A stretch of 64,000 nt of DNA from Paraglaciecola algarum (GCF_021532655.1 NZ_JAKGAS010000013.1:36539-100538); one strand, 5' to 3'; counted from the first letter of the stretch, positions 33,481 to 43,278 are shown. Numbers and translations are program-made. Notes: generated from the sequence alone by a model not told the origin.

Positions 33481-35202
33481 ATGTCTAGCGTTAATGAGGG
33501 ATTATCAAAAAAGCTATTAGCTCGAGTGCTTTCCGTTTATTTTATACTTACCCTTTTAGTCACTGCCGGACAAATTTTTTCAGAGTACGTGAATGCTAAA
33601 AGTCACATTGAAGGTGAACTTCAAACTCTTAAAAATACATTTAGCACTAGTTTAACTCGGGCAATATGGGAACTAAATACCCCACAAGCTAAGTCTATTG
33701 CAGTTGGCTTAATGGAACTCCCAATCATTGAGGGGGTTCAAATCAGAGATGAAAATAGCAAATATATTGCTGATCTAGGACGCACCTCCCAACTAACCGA
33801 AGAGCCAATCACAAAAGGTGTAGTAAGGGATCACTCTGGAGGCACTTTTGGTTATAGTTTCCCACTGATTTTTGAATTTTCTGGGCGTACCTCTTTAGTA
33901 GGTGATGTAACCCTGTATTCCAGTATTGACATTATATTTAGCCGAATTGAAGTAGGTATATTTTTTCTAATCGGTAATGCCATTCTAAAAACAGGCTTTT
34001 TGGTATTTTTGTTCATGAGTGCTTTTCGCACCATGTTAACTAATCCTCTAAATGAACTTACACAACAAATTACAGATTTCCATCTAGACGATCCTGAATC
34101 CTCTAAATTAGATTTAGGGATAGAGGATGACAACGAATTAAAATTATTAGAAACCTCGTACAATAAATTAATTGATGAAATGGTTGAATTTCAATCTAAA
34201 TTGTCTGATACCCAAAATGAATTAAAGCAAGCTAATCACAGACTAGACGAACAAAATATATCACTCGAAGAAGAAGTCGCTAAGAAAACTGCAACTCTTA
34301 GTAAAATCATGCTCGATCTTGAACAACAAAAAGACGAACTATTGATAAATCAGAGAGAATTACGTCAAGAAAACGAAAACCGTCAATTTATAGAAGATGA
34401 ATTACGTAATAGAAACAGAGAATTAGCCAATTCAATGGAAACCATTCAATTAGCTAAAGACCAACTTATTGAATCGGAAAGAATGGCCTCGTTAGGTGGA
34501 TTAGTGGCTGGTATTGCCCATGATGTCAATACTCCACTTGGTGTGAGTATTACAGCCACCAGTTTTCTACAAGAACGTTTAGCTAAGCTAGAAGTGGCAT
34601 ATAAAGATAAGAGTTTAACCGGTAGTACCATGTCTTCATTTATTGAAGATGCCCAGCAAACGACAACTTTATTAACCAGTAATCTTAATCGAGCCTCAGA
34701 CTTAATCTCTAGTTTTAAACAGGTGGCAGTTGATCAAACCAGTGAAGCAGTTAGAGAAATAAATGTTAGTCAGTATCTAAATGAAGTTGTTCAATCATTG
34801 GCACCCAATTTCAAAAAGACTCAGCACACAATAGATATTAATTGTCCGGATAATATTTCTATTCAATGCGCCCCTGGGGTATTAGCCCAAATTTTCACCA
34901 ACATGATAATGAACTCTTTGATACATGGCTTTGAAAATATCACTAACGGCCATATAAAAATTGCTATCAGCCAACAACAAAAAAGTTTGTTTATTGATTA
35001 TTCAGACAACGGTAAAGGCCTAGATGCAGATAATTTAAATAAACACTTTGAAGCGTTTTTTACGACCAAACGAGGAAAAGGCGGCAGTGGTCTTGGTACT
35101 CATATCATGTTTAACCTAGTCACCCAAACCCTCGAAGGTAAAATTGAAGTATTTAGCGAACCTGATCAAGGATTACAATACAAAATTGAATTACCGGTTT
35201 AA
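33481..35202 (+). CDS. Sensor histidine kinase with long coiled coil
   Basis: A 573-residue kinase. TM1 is near residues 14-32 and TM2 near 157-178, bracketing a periplasmic sensor of about 125 residues. A HAMP-like region follows, then a long coiled coil (about 228-335). The HisKA box is LVAGIAHDVNTPLGVSI and the ATPase has NMIMNSLIHGFEN, DNGKGLDADN and GKGGSGLGTHIMFNLV. The phosphoacceptor region has Asp (HDVNTP) instead of Glu after His, as in the HisKA group with N-box variation. No response regulator is adjacent, so it is an orphan kinase; signal unknown. Confidence 0.88.
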   Translation: MSSVNEGLSKKLLARVLSVYFILTLLVTAGQIFSEYVNAKSHIEGELQTLKNTFSTSLTRAIWELNTPQAKSIAVGLMELPIIEGVQIRDENSKYIADLGRTSQLTEEPITKGVVRDHSGGTFGYSFPLIFEFSGRTSLVGDVTLYSSIDIIFSRIEVGIFFLIGNAILKTGFLVFLFMSAFRTMLTNPLNELTQQITDFHLDDPESSKLDLGIEDDNELKLLETSYNKLIDEMVEFQSKLSDTQNELKQANHRLDEQNISLEEEVAKKTATLSKIMLDLEQQKDELLINQRELRQENENRQFIEDELRNRNRELANSMETIQLAKDQLIESERMASLGGLVAGIAHDVNTPLGVSITATSFLQERLAKLEVAYKDKSLTGSTMSSFIEDAQQTTTLLTSNLNRASDLISSFKQVAVDQTSEAVREINVSQYLNEVVQSLAPNFKKTQHTIDINCPDNISIQCAPGVLAQIFTNMIMNSLIHGFENITNGHIKIAISQQQKSLFIDYSDNGKGLDADNLNKHFEAFFTTKRGKGGSGLGTHIMFNLVTQTLEGKIEVFSEPDQGLQYKIELPV

Positions 35203-35311
35203 TAATTATTACCGCAAGGTGGCTAGCTAATCCATAGCAGCCACTTCGAATTCCTGCTACTCTTTACCTCCCTTTTAGTACACCTCCCTTTTTTAACGAT
35301 GGACTTTTTTT

Positions 35312-36214
35312 ATGTGGTTTAAAAACCTAAAACTGTATTCTCTTACCCAAGATATCGATATTACCGAGCAAGATCTTGAAGACAAACTAGCTGAATTTAA
35401 ATTTCGCCCTTGTGGTAGCCAAGAGTTAGCGACTATGGGATGGGGATCTCCATTTAATCAAGGTAAAACTTTAATTCATGCCACGGCTGGACGTATTTGG
35501 CTAACTTTAAAGAAACAAGAACGTATTTTGCCCGCTACTGTGGTTAACGCTGAACTAGCGGATAAAGTCGCTCAAATCGAAGCTGAAACAGGCTCGTCAG
35601 TGGGTAAAAAAGCCCAGCAAGATATGAAGCAAGAAATTATTCAACGTTTATTACCCCAAGCCTTTACTAAAAATAGTTTTACCCATGGTTTCATTTCAAC
35701 AAGAGATAAGCTGGTAGTTGTAGACTCCTCTGCAGATGGAAAAGCAGAAGCATTTTTAGCCATGTTACGCAAAGCGATTGGTTCGTTACCAGTCATGCCT
35801 CTCGCAAGGCAATCTGTACAAATTGAACTAACCTCTTGGTTAAAAGACGACTCTGCTCCAAAAGACATAAAAATATTAGAAGAAGCTGAATTAAAAGCAC
35901 TTGAAGAAGATGGTGCAATTGTCCGAGTTAAAAACCAAGATTTATACTCTGATGAAATTGCCAATCATTTAGAAGCAGGGAAATTGGTTCAAAAAATTGG
36001 CATCGAATGGAGTGAAACCCTTAACGCAATCATTCAAGAAGACCTAAGTATTAAACGACTTAAATTTACTGATATGATCAAAGAACAAAATGATGATATT
36101 CCTAAAGATCAAATGGATGCTAGGTTAGATGCTAATTTTGCACTGATGTCTGGTGAAATTGTTAGATTTGCTGAACGTCTCAAAGAAATATTTAACTTAA
36201 CTGAAGAAGAATAA
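35312..36214 (+). CDS. rdgC: Recombination-associated protein RdgC
   Basis: A 300-residue DNA-binding protein that forms a ring dimer around DNA and limits RecA-driven recombination. It begins MWFKNLKLYSLTQDIDITEQDLEDKLAEFKFRPCGSQELATMGWGSPF, the conserved RdgC start, and contains RDKLVVVDSSADGKAEAFLAMLRKAIGSLPVMPL. Single gene with a terminator hairpin at 36224-36256. Confidence 0.96.
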   Translation: MWFKNLKLYSLTQDIDITEQDLEDKLAEFKFRPCGSQELATMGWGSPFNQGKTLIHATAGRIWLTLKKQERILPATVVNAELADKVAQIEAETGSSVGKKAQQDMKQEIIQRLLPQAFTKNSFTHGFISTRDKLVVVDSSADGKAEAFLAMLRKAIGSLPVMPLARQSVQIELTSWLKDDSAPKDIKILEEAELKALEEDGAIVRVKNQDLYSDEIANHLEAGKLVQKIGIEWSETLNAIIQEDLSIKRLKFTDMIKEQNDDIPKDQMDARLDANFALMSGEIVRFAERLKEIFNLTEEE

Positions 36215-36223
36215 ACAATTAAG

Positions 36224-36256
36224 TGCTGGTGCCGTTTATGTAAACTTACACCAGCA
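36224..36256. terminator. Bidirectional terminator between rdgC and the HDOD gene
   Basis: TGCTGGTG and CACCAGCA pair around a 17-base loop between two convergent genes. Confidence 0.65.
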
Positions 36257-36273
36257 TTTAAATAAGATTGCTA

Positions 36274-37113
36274 TTAGCTATTAAACAATTGTTTTGCGTT
36301 ATCACGTAATTCATCAAAATCGTCTGTCAATAATTCATCAAGACCTGAAATCACACCTTTTTGTATAACAGTTTCAAATACTTGGTCTTTATGTTCATCA
36401 AGCCTTCCACACAAAGCGGCTCCCAACCTGACAAAATCTAAATAGGAAATGCCATCAGTTTGGACTGACATATCATTAAAGTGAGAAGATACTTCAACAA
36501 ACTCAGGTTCAAAGCCCCATTCTTGAGTGATACTTGCGCCTATTTTTCCACTCAGCTTTTCAATCGCCACTTCTAAGAAGGTAGGATTGGCGAAAACGTC
36601 AGCGTGCCTTTCTGCCTCTGTTAGTACAGGCAATATACCAATATTATGAGTCAATGCTGCTAACATCATTGACTCTAAATTTAGCTGTCTATTTTTTGTT
36701 TTTTTCACATGTATCTGTAAAGCAGCCATAGAGTTAGCCACCACTTCTAAAGTGTCGCCCCAGACTTTGTCCATGTACGACTTAACCACTTGATTTTTAG
36801 AAACAAATAATTGTTCCATTGCCAATGCAGTGGATATGTTTTTAATTTGACGTAAACCTATGCGAGTGACAGCCTGTTGGGTTGACGTGACTTTAACCGA
36901 GCGACCTAAATACGCACTATTTGAGATTTTAATCATTCGAGCACTAAGAGAAGGGTCTTGACTAATGACATCAGCCATTGCGTTTAAATTAATATCAGGA
37001 TCATCGGCACATCGCCTAACCTTAATTGCAATTGCGGGAAGAGTTGGTAGAACCAAAGTGTCATTATTTATTTTATCTACCAATATGGTTAATAGTGCAT
37101 TTTCTGTAGCCAT
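36274..37113 (-). CDS. HDOD domain protein
   Basis: A 279-residue soluble protein of the HDOD class (a non-catalytic HD-like fold). The block TLPAIAIKVRRCADDPDINLNAMADVISQDPSLSARMIKISNSAYLG is the typical HDOD start, and IGLRQIKNISTALAMEQLF follows. Catalytic HD metal residues are not conserved. Such proteins often take part in signalling or motility networks. The promoter side carries a 24-bp palindrome at 37184. Confidence 0.9.
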   Translation of the reverse strand: MATENALLTILVDKINNDTLVLPTLPAIAIKVRRCADDPDINLNAMADVISQDPSLSARMIKISNSAYLGRSVKVTSTQQAVTRIGLRQIKNISTALAMEQLFVSKNQVVKSYMDKVWGDTLEVVANSMAALQIHVKKTKNRQLNLESMMLAALTHNIGILPVLTEAERHADVFANPTFLEVAIEKLSGKIGASITQEWGFEPEFVEVSSHFNDMSVQTDGISYLDFVRLGAALCGRLDEHKDQVFETVIQKGVISGLDELLTDDFDELRDNAKQLFNS

Positions 37114-37183
37114 GTAGTTACCTGTTCCTGTGATAAATAGAATAATATTTCTATGCTTGTGCTTATTATTCTTTTACGTATAA

Positions 37184-37207
37184 ATTTATATCCAGATGGA
37201 TATAAAT
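37184..37207. promoter_or_regulatory. 24-bp palindrome in the HDOD/M49 intergenic region
   Basis: ATTTATATCC-AGAT-GGATATAAAT, perfect 10-bp arms with a 4-base spacer, lies in the 360-bp gap between the divergent HDOD and M49-like genes. It could be an operator for either. The rest of the gap is AT-rich with no further visible structure. Confidence 0.45.
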
Positions 37208-37473
37208 ATAGAATCCAACCCCTCCTTCATTTATCCAAAATTCAATCCATTCGTTAAACTAACGTAAGATTATGCTTCCAAGATAGACAAATAAAACAGT
37301 ATGTAAATGCTAGCATATTTTTTGGCCATGCCTAGAGCGGATAATGCCTATAAATGCTAATTTTTTGTTATATTCGAGTGTATAACATCTGACTCAATCA
37401 GTTTACTCAATTATCAGGTCAAAAAAGCACCTATCGATTAAAAATATACAACAAATATAAAATTAGGATATTT

Positions 37474-39159
37474 ATGAAAAAACTAACTAAATCAAATATT
37501 TCAATCTTACTAGTGACTGTTATTTCCAGTTTACTTTATGCTTGCAATGAGGCACCAATATCAAGTCATCCACAACCCAGCACAACCACTTCACTAGAGT
37601 TAAACAAAGATATTACTAATAGACTAAACATCTATTTCCCTGTTGAGCTAAACACTGACCTTAGCCATTTAAGTGACAATCAAAAACAAATGTTAGTGCA
37701 TTTAATTGATGCTTCCAAAATTATGGATAAGTTATTTTGGCAACAAGCCTTTGGCGAAGACAAACATACTTTTTTAGCCAAAATAGAAGATCCTAAAATG
37801 AAAAGTTTTGCTATAATTAATTATGGCCCTTGGGATAGACTAAATGGTGACAAAGTCTTTTTAGAAGGTTATCAAGCCAAATCACCTGGAGCTGAATTCT
37901 ATCCAAGTGATATGACTAAAACTGAATTTGAACAACAGAATTTTACCGCCAAAAAAGGACTTTATTCGATTGTAGAGCGAGATAGTCATGGCAAACTTAT
38001 TAGCACCCCCTACTCTAAAAAATATAAAGATGAGTTGCTTAGCGCGTCAAATATTTTAAAACAGGCTGCAAAACTTGCTACTGATGAGCAATTTTCTCAT
38101 TACTTAAACCTACGTGCAGAAGCTTTAATCACTGACCAGTACCAAGCTTCAGATATAGCCTGGATGGACATGAAGAATAACCCCATTGATTTGGTAATTG
38201 GTCCTATCGAAACCTATGAAGATCAGCTATTTGGTTACCGCGCCGCTTTCGAGGCTTACGTTCTAGTTAAAGATATGGCATGGAGTGACAAGTTAGCTAA
38301 ATATGCCCAGTACCTACCTGAATTACAAAAAGGCCTGCCAGTAGAAAAGAAATATAAAGCAGAAGTACCAGGCTCTGATGCAGATTTAAACGCCTACGAT
38401 GTTATCTATTACGCGGGGCATTCAAATGCGGGTAGCAAAACCATTGCGATTAACTTACCAAATGACGAAAAAGTTCAGTTACAAAAAGGCACTAGACGTT
38501 TACAGCTTAAAAATGCCATGCAGGCTAAATTCGATCATATCCTAGTCCCCATTTCGGAACAGTTGATAACACCAACGCAAAGAAAGCATGTAACCTTTAC
38601 CGCTTTTTTTGCCAATACTATGTTCCATGAGGTGTCGCATGGGCTTGGGATAAAAAATACTATCAACGATAAAGGCACTGTGCGTCAGGCACTTAAAGAA
38701 CATGCATCTGCGTTAGAAGAAGGTAAAGCAGATATTCTTGGTTTATATATGATCCGTCAGCTTTTAGAAAAAGGCTCCATAACTGACGGCCAGTTAGAAG
38801 ATTACTATGTCACTTTTATGGCTGGCATCTTCCGTTCAGTGCGTTTTGGCGCTAGCTCAGCTCACGGTAAAGCTAATATGATTCGTTTTAACTATTTCCA
38901 AGAACAAGGAGCCTTTGAGCTTGATGCTCAGGGTTTTTACCAGGTCAATATGCCTAAAATGGAATTAGCCATTGATTCATTATCAAATTTAATTCTGACC
39001 TTACAAGGCAATGGGGATTATGAAGGCGTGGATAAACTAGTCGCAAAAATGGGCGTTATCAAACCCCAATTACAAAGTGAGTTAGATAAGCTAACCAAAG
39101 CCGATATTCCTGTGGATATTGACTTTAAACAAGGCGTGAGCGTCTTAGGACTAGACTAA
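37474..39159 (+). CDS. Lipoprotein zinc peptidase, dipeptidyl peptidase III (M49)-like
   Basis: A 561-residue exported protein with a lipobox at Cys24 (LLYAC). The zinc site is MFHEVSHGLG with His385, Glu386 and His389, and a distal EEGKADILGLY with Glu415, matching the M49-type HE...H plus EExxAD layout. Classical DPP III has a six-residue HELLGH; this copy has the five-residue HExxH form, also reported for the Caldithrix abyssi enzyme. It would remove dipeptides from peptides in the envelope. Single gene. Confidence 0.85.
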   Translation: MKKLTKSNISILLVTVISSLLYACNEAPISSHPQPSTTTSLELNKDITNRLNIYFPVELNTDLSHLSDNQKQMLVHLIDASKIMDKLFWQQAFGEDKHTFLAKIEDPKMKSFAIINYGPWDRLNGDKVFLEGYQAKSPGAEFYPSDMTKTEFEQQNFTAKKGLYSIVERDSHGKLISTPYSKKYKDELLSASNILKQAAKLATDEQFSHYLNLRAEALITDQYQASDIAWMDMKNNPIDLVIGPIETYEDQLFGYRAAFEAYVLVKDMAWSDKLAKYAQYLPELQKGLPVEKKYKAEVPGSDADLNAYDVIYYAGHSNAGSKTIAINLPNDEKVQLQKGTRRLQLKNAMQAKFDHILVPISEQLITPTQRKHVTFTAFFANTMFHEVSHGLGIKNTINDKGTVRQALKEHASALEEGKADILGLYMIRQLLEKGSITDGQLEDYYVTFMAGIFRSVRFGASSAHGKANMIRFNYFQEQGAFELDAQGFYQVNMPKMELAIDSLSNLILTLQGNGDYEGVDKLVAKMGVIKPQLQSELDKLTKADIPVDIDFKQGVSVLGLD

Positions 39160-39199
39160 CAAACAATTATTGTCACTACTAATATTACTCCTAACAAGT

Positions 39200-39221
39200 G
39201 CCACTAAGAACAGTTAGTGGC
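39200..39221. terminator. Hairpin after the M49-like gene
   Basis: GCCACTAA and TTAGTGGC form a perfect 8-bp stem with a 6-base loop between two convergent genes. The T-run is weak. Confidence 0.5.
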
Positions 39222-39271
39222 TAGTTTGGCCCATAACTAAGTTCCCCAATTTGATATAATCTGGGAGCTAG

Positions 39272-39631
39272 TTATTTTAATCTTTCTTGATAAGGCGGCC
39301 AGCCTAACGCTTTACCTGCTAATACGTGTAAATGGATATGGTAAACAGTTTGTCCACCGTCTTCATTACAATTCATTACAGCTCGATAACCATCTTGGGC
39401 AAAACCTTTCTGCTTGGCTATTTGCGCGGCCACCCAATACAAGTGGCCAACGGTGGCTTTATCTTCAGATTCGATATCGTTAATTGTAACAATGGGCTTT
39501 TTGGGGATCACTAAAAAATGAATGGGTGCTTGAGGGTTGATATCACTAAAAGCTAATGCAATATCATCTTCATATAAAATTTCAGCGGGTATTTCTTTAT
39601 TGATTATTTTAGTAAAAATTGTATCTGTCAT
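39272..39631 (-). CDS. HIT family hydrolase (HinT-like)
   Basis: A 119-residue histidine-triad purine nucleoside phosphoramidase. The C-terminal motif is VYHIHLHVLAGKALGWPP, containing the HxHxHxx triad; FSDINPQAPIHFLVIPKKPI is the conserved N-terminal half. It is last in a minus-strand run with uppP, folK and folB; the gap to uppP is only nine bases. Confidence 0.95.
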   Translation of the reverse strand: MTDTIFTKIINKEIPAEILYEDDIALAFSDINPQAPIHFLVIPKKPIVTINDIESEDKATVGHLYWVAAQIAKQKGFAQDGYRAVMNCNEDGGQTVYHIHLHVLAGKALGWPPYQERLK

Positions 39632-39640
39632 TTATTTTTC

Positions 39641-40441
39641 CTATACAAAAATAAAGAGTAAAAGTAGCGTACCTAAAGCCAAGCGGTAAATCACAAAAGG
39701 CAACATACCTATTTTAGATATCCAAGCCAAAAATAAATAAATACAGGCATAGGCACTGACAAAAGAAAACACGGCGCCAAACAATAAAGCATTCCAGTCA
39801 ACCGCTTCAGATACTTTTAACAAGTCAAAGGTAGCTAATGTCCCTGCTCCTAAAATCACGGGGATTGACAACAGAAAAGAAAAACGAGCGGCACTTTCAC
39901 GATCTAAGCCTAAAAATAACCCTGCAGTCATAGTAATGCCGGAACGAGACGTACCTGGAATAATGGCAACGGCTTGAGCTAGGCCAATAACTAAGGCATT
40001 TTTCCATGTGATATGGGTAATGTTTTTAGCTAAAGTAGCTTTTTTATCTGCGTACCAAAGTAACAAACCAAACACTATAGTCGTGGTGGCTATCACTAAG
40101 GCTGAACGTCCATATTCTTCTATTAAATCTTTAAATAGGAATCCAAATAAAACAGCCGGAATAGTAGCAAGAATAACCCACCAGGCTAATTTACTGTCTT
40201 GAGATTGCTTAGAACTTAAGCCCTTACTTAACCAGGCAAGCGTTAATCGCCAAATATCCTGACGAAAATATATCATCACGGCCAATAAACTGCCTAAATG
40301 CACAGCTACGTCAAAAGCCATACCTTGATTGTTCCAACCTAATACTTCCGCTGGCAAAATTAAGTGCGCTGAACTAGATATAGGTAAAAACTCAGTCAAC
40401 CCTTGGATAATCGCTAATATGATGATCTCAAATAATGTCAT
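39641..40441 (-). CDS. uppP: Undecaprenyl-diphosphate phosphatase
   Basis: UppP (BacA) recycles the undecaprenyl carrier for peptidoglycan and confers bacitracin tolerance. About 266 residues and eight hydrophobic helices counting from ATG 40441, which overlaps the folK stop by four bases (ATGA). Signatures: TEFLPISSSAHLILPAEVLGW and IPGTSRSGITMTAGLFLGLDRESAARFSF. An in-frame ATG at 40459 lies inside folK and is less likely. Confidence 0.95.
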   Translation of the reverse strand: MTLFEIIILAIIQGLTEFLPISSSAHLILPAEVLGWNNQGMAFDVAVHLGSLLAVMIYFRQDIWRLTLAWLSKGLSSKQSQDSKLAWWVILATIPAVLFGFLFKDLIEEYGRSALVIATTTIVFGLLLWYADKKATLAKNITHITWKNALVIGLAQAVAIIPGTSRSGITMTAGLFLGLDRESAARFSFLLSIPVILGAGTLATFDLLKVSEAVDWNALLFGAVFSFVSAYACIYLFLAWISKIGMLPFVIYRLALGTLLLLFIFV

Positions 40442-40956
40442 AAATCTGTTGAACTCCATTCAAAATTTATTGCCCACAACTGCTGTTTAGTTTTGTCATA
40501 ATCTTGCCACAATGAGGCATAAGTTTTCTTTACAATTGGATGAACTTTATCACCGGCTATTTCGGCTAACGGTCTTAAAACAAAAGCATTATACAGCACT
40601 TCAGGCCTAGGAATAATGATAGGATTTTCGATTATCTGCTCATCAAACAATAACAAGTCAAGATCTAACGTACGAGGGGCAAACTTTTGTTCACCTCGCT
40701 GACGTTTATTATCTGTTTCTATTTGTTTTAATATTTTACATACCTGTTCAATACTTAGCCTAGTCTGTGCTTTGACTACCAAATTGTAAAAATTATCGCC
40801 TTCAAAACCCACAGACTCACTTTCAAACACTGAAGATAACTCTAAGTCGCCAAACGCTTGATACATAGCTAAAAGACCGGCTTTAGTGTGCTTTTCTCGA
40901 TCAATATTACTGCCAACACTGATATAAATTTGATGCTGAACAGTCAATGCACTCAA
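40438..40956 (-). CDS. folK: 2-amino-4-hydroxy-6-hydroxymethyldihydropteridine diphosphokinase
   Basis: HPPK adds pyrophosphate to the pterin in folate synthesis. 172 residues. ISVGSNIDREKH, SVGFEGDNFYNLVV, and the strongly conserved QKFAPRTLDLDLLLF block identify it. It overlaps folB by four bases at its start (40953-40956) and uppP by four at its end, so all three are coupled. Confidence 0.96.
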   Translation of the reverse strand: MSALTVQHQIYISVGSNIDREKHTKAGLLAMYQAFGDLELSSVFESESVGFEGDNFYNLVVKAQTRLSIEQVCKILKQIETDNKRQRGEQKFAPRTLDLDLLLFDEQIIENPIIIPRPEVLYNAFVLRPLAEIAGDKVHPIVKKTYASLWQDYDKTKQQLWAINFEWSSTDL

Positions 40957-41312
40957 ACTTCTTGTCCTTTACTAAATTCCACTGCCACATTTTTGGCATT
41001 AGATAAAATATCCGGTTTACTTAACTTAAGTTTCACAAAGGACACTAACGGGAATTGTTCTAAAATGCCTGTAACTAAGTTGTTGGCTAAGGCTTCGATA
41101 AGCTTAAACTCAGCTTTTTGTGCCAAAAAAATCACAGTTGCTGCCACTTGTGCATAATTAAGGGTATCTTCAACATCGTCTGATTTAGCTGCAGTACTTA
41201 GATCCGCTTGTAACTCAATATCAATCAGCAATCTTTGCTTGTTTTTTCTTTCCCAGTCGTACACACCAATCAACGAAGATGTCTCAAGTTGTTCGATAAA
41301 AATTTTTTGCAT
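40953..41312 (-). CDS. folB: Dihydroneopterin aldolase
   Basis: FolB cleaves dihydroneopterin just before the FolK step. The 119-residue start at ATG 41312 (MQKIFIEQLETSSLIGVYDWERKNKQ) matches the family N-terminus; an in-frame ATG at 41357 adds 15 unlikely residues. TLNYAQVAATVIFLAQKAEFKLIEALANNLV is the catalytic Tyr/Glu region. Translation is coupled with folK. Confidence 0.95.
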   Translation of the reverse strand: MQKIFIEQLETSSLIGVYDWERKNKQRLLIDIELQADLSTAAKSDDVEDTLNYAQVAATVIFLAQKAEFKLIEALANNLVTGILEQFPLVSFVKLKLSKPDILSNAKNVAVEFSKGQEV

Positions 41313-41456
41313 AAGAGATCCGCGCAGTATTTTGTGGAGTATTGTTATATTCTGCATGGATTGTAACTCATTCTAATCTAACGAAACAATTAAGATATGA
41401 ATAGTTACTAAAGTTAAATCAACTAACTTGTCTTTGGAGACGATTGAGAAAGTGAC

Positions 41457-42056
41457 ATGACAGCATTAACAATCTTAATGTTTGCTATAGCCTATTTATT
41501 GGGGTCTATTTCTAGTGCCATTTTAGTCTGCAAGTTATTTAATTTAGGTGATCCTCGATTACAAGGCTCTGGTAACCCAGGTGCCACTAATGTGTTTAGG
41601 CTTGGCGGAAAAACACCTGCTCTATTCGTTTTAATATTTGATGTTTTAAAAGGTACAGTACCCGTTTGGTTTAGCTATTATCTGGGCCTGCAGCCAGTTT
41701 ATTTAGCTTTTGTAGCGATATTTGCTTGCTTGGGCCATATGTACCCATTGTTTTTTCAGTTTAAAGGCGGAAAAGCAGTAGCCACGGCTTTGGGGGCGAC
41801 ATTACCTTTGGGGGCAGATTTAGCCGCAATGTTGCTCAGTACTTGGATTTTAATTTCATACTTAACTAATTATTCTTCATTGGCATCAATAACCACCTTC
41901 ATACTTGCGCCAATTTTCACTTGGATTGTTAAACCTGACTACGCTATTCCAGTCGCGATATTGAGTACCTTAATCATTGTTAGGCATAGAAAGAACATAG
42001 TTAGATTAATATTCAAACAAGAAACAAAAATACGAGACAAGAAGCAAATAAAATAA
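41457..42056 (+). CDS. plsY: Acyl-phosphate glycerol-3-phosphate acyltransferase
   Basis: PlsY acylates glycerol-3-phosphate using acyl-phosphate, the first step of phospholipid synthesis. 199 residues and about five hydrophobic helices. The three conserved loops are GSGNPGATNVFR, the GHMYPLFFQFKGGKAVATALGA block, and a later VRHRKNIVRL tail. It is divergent from folB and convergent with tsaD. Confidence 0.96.
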   Translation: MTALTILMFAIAYLLGSISSAILVCKLFNLGDPRLQGSGNPGATNVFRLGGKTPALFVLIFDVLKGTVPVWFSYYLGLQPVYLAFVAIFACLGHMYPLFFQFKGGKAVATALGATLPLGADLAAMLLSTWILISYLTNYSSLASITTFILAPIFTWIVKPDYAIPVAILSTLIIVRHRKNIVRLIFKQETKIRDKKQIK

Positions 42057-42059
42057 CAA

Positions 42060-43073
42060 TTAAATAGCGCTTAATTCTTCTAAAGACCACCTAGGTTTAG
42101 CTTTAGTTGACAAACCTTCTACGTCATTAGCCTTTAATCGTTGTAGCCCTGCATAAGCAATCATTGCTCCGTTGTCAGTACAAAACTCTAATCTAGGATA
42201 AAACACTTCACCTTTAATAGACTTCATCATTTGAGCTAACTGACTACGCAATTGTTTATTGGCACTCACCCCTCCGGCTATGACTAACCGTTTTAGTTTG
42301 GTTTGTTTTAAGGCTCTTTTACATTTAATGGCTAAGGTATCTACAACCGCTTCTTGGAAGGCGTATGCGATGTTAGCCTTAGTTTGTTCACTACCATCAG
42401 ATTCTCTAATAGTGTTAGCAGCGAAAGTTTTTAATCCACTAAAACTAAAATCCAATCCTGGTTTAGTGGTCATCGGACGAGGAAAGTTATAATGTCCTGC
42501 TTCACCTTTTTCAGCTAACCTAGCTAACAAAGGCCCACCAGGGTAATCTAAGCCTAATAACTTAGCGGTTTTGTCAAAAGCCTCGCCAGCCGCATCATCT
42601 ACAGATTCACCTAAAACTGTATATTGCCCAATACCCTGCACTTCCACCATCATCGAATGACCACCAGAAACCAACAAAGCTATAAACGGAAACTCTGGCG
42701 TTGGTTCATCCAACATAGGAGCAAGAAGGTGTCCTTCCATATGATGAACACCAACCGCGGGTAAATCCCAAGCATAAGCTAAACTGCGAGCTACTGACGA
42801 GCCCACTAACAAAGCCCCAACTAATCCAGGGCCTTTTGTAAATGCTATGCCATCTAGATCTTTTTCTGTACAATTAGCTTCCAACAAGGCTTGTTTAATT
42901 AAAGGTATTATTTTACGAACATGATCCCGAGATGCGAGTTCAGGCACAACACCACCATAATCAGCATGTAACTTTACTTGGCTGTATAGTTGATGTGACA
43001 TTATTCCTTGTTTCTCATCATATATTGCGACACCCGTTTCGTCACAAGAGGTTTCGATACCTAAAACACGCAT
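42060..43073 (-). CDS. tsaD: tRNA threonylcarbamoyladenosine biosynthesis protein TsaD
   Basis: TsaD transfers threonylcarbamoyl to A37 of ANN-decoding tRNAs. 337 residues. ETSCDETGVAIYDEK starts the ASKHA fold, and GVHHMEGHLLAP gives the metal-binding His pair; FSGLKTF and VIAGGVSANKQLR are further signatures. It is divergent from rpsU, the standard gammaproteobacterial order. Confidence 0.98.
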   Translation of the reverse strand: MRVLGIETSCDETGVAIYDEKQGIMSHQLYSQVKLHADYGGVVPELASRDHVRKIIPLIKQALLEANCTEKDLDGIAFTKGPGLVGALLVGSSVARSLAYAWDLPAVGVHHMEGHLLAPMLDEPTPEFPFIALLVSGGHSMMVEVQGIGQYTVLGESVDDAAGEAFDKTAKLLGLDYPGGPLLARLAEKGEAGHYNFPRPMTTKPGLDFSFSGLKTFAANTIRESDGSEQTKANIAYAFQEAVVDTLAIKCKRALKQTKLKRLVIAGGVSANKQLRSQLAQMMKSIKGEVFYPRLEFCTDNGAMIAYAGLQRLKANDVEGLSTKAKPRWSLEELSAI

Positions 43074-43278
43074 ATTTTCTGCTATTTTGTTAATTTTGAT
43101 GGCGGCATTTTACTGGCTTAGAAAAAAAGCGCCAATTTATTTGAAGATATTCACTTTTTAACCTATCAAGGCTTTACTTCTACTGCGGATATGATTAGAA
43201 TTCCGCACCATTTTTAACCGAGCTGGTCACATTTCGTACTGGTTCGAACAATTATTATATTTTTGAGGTGAGATTTTA

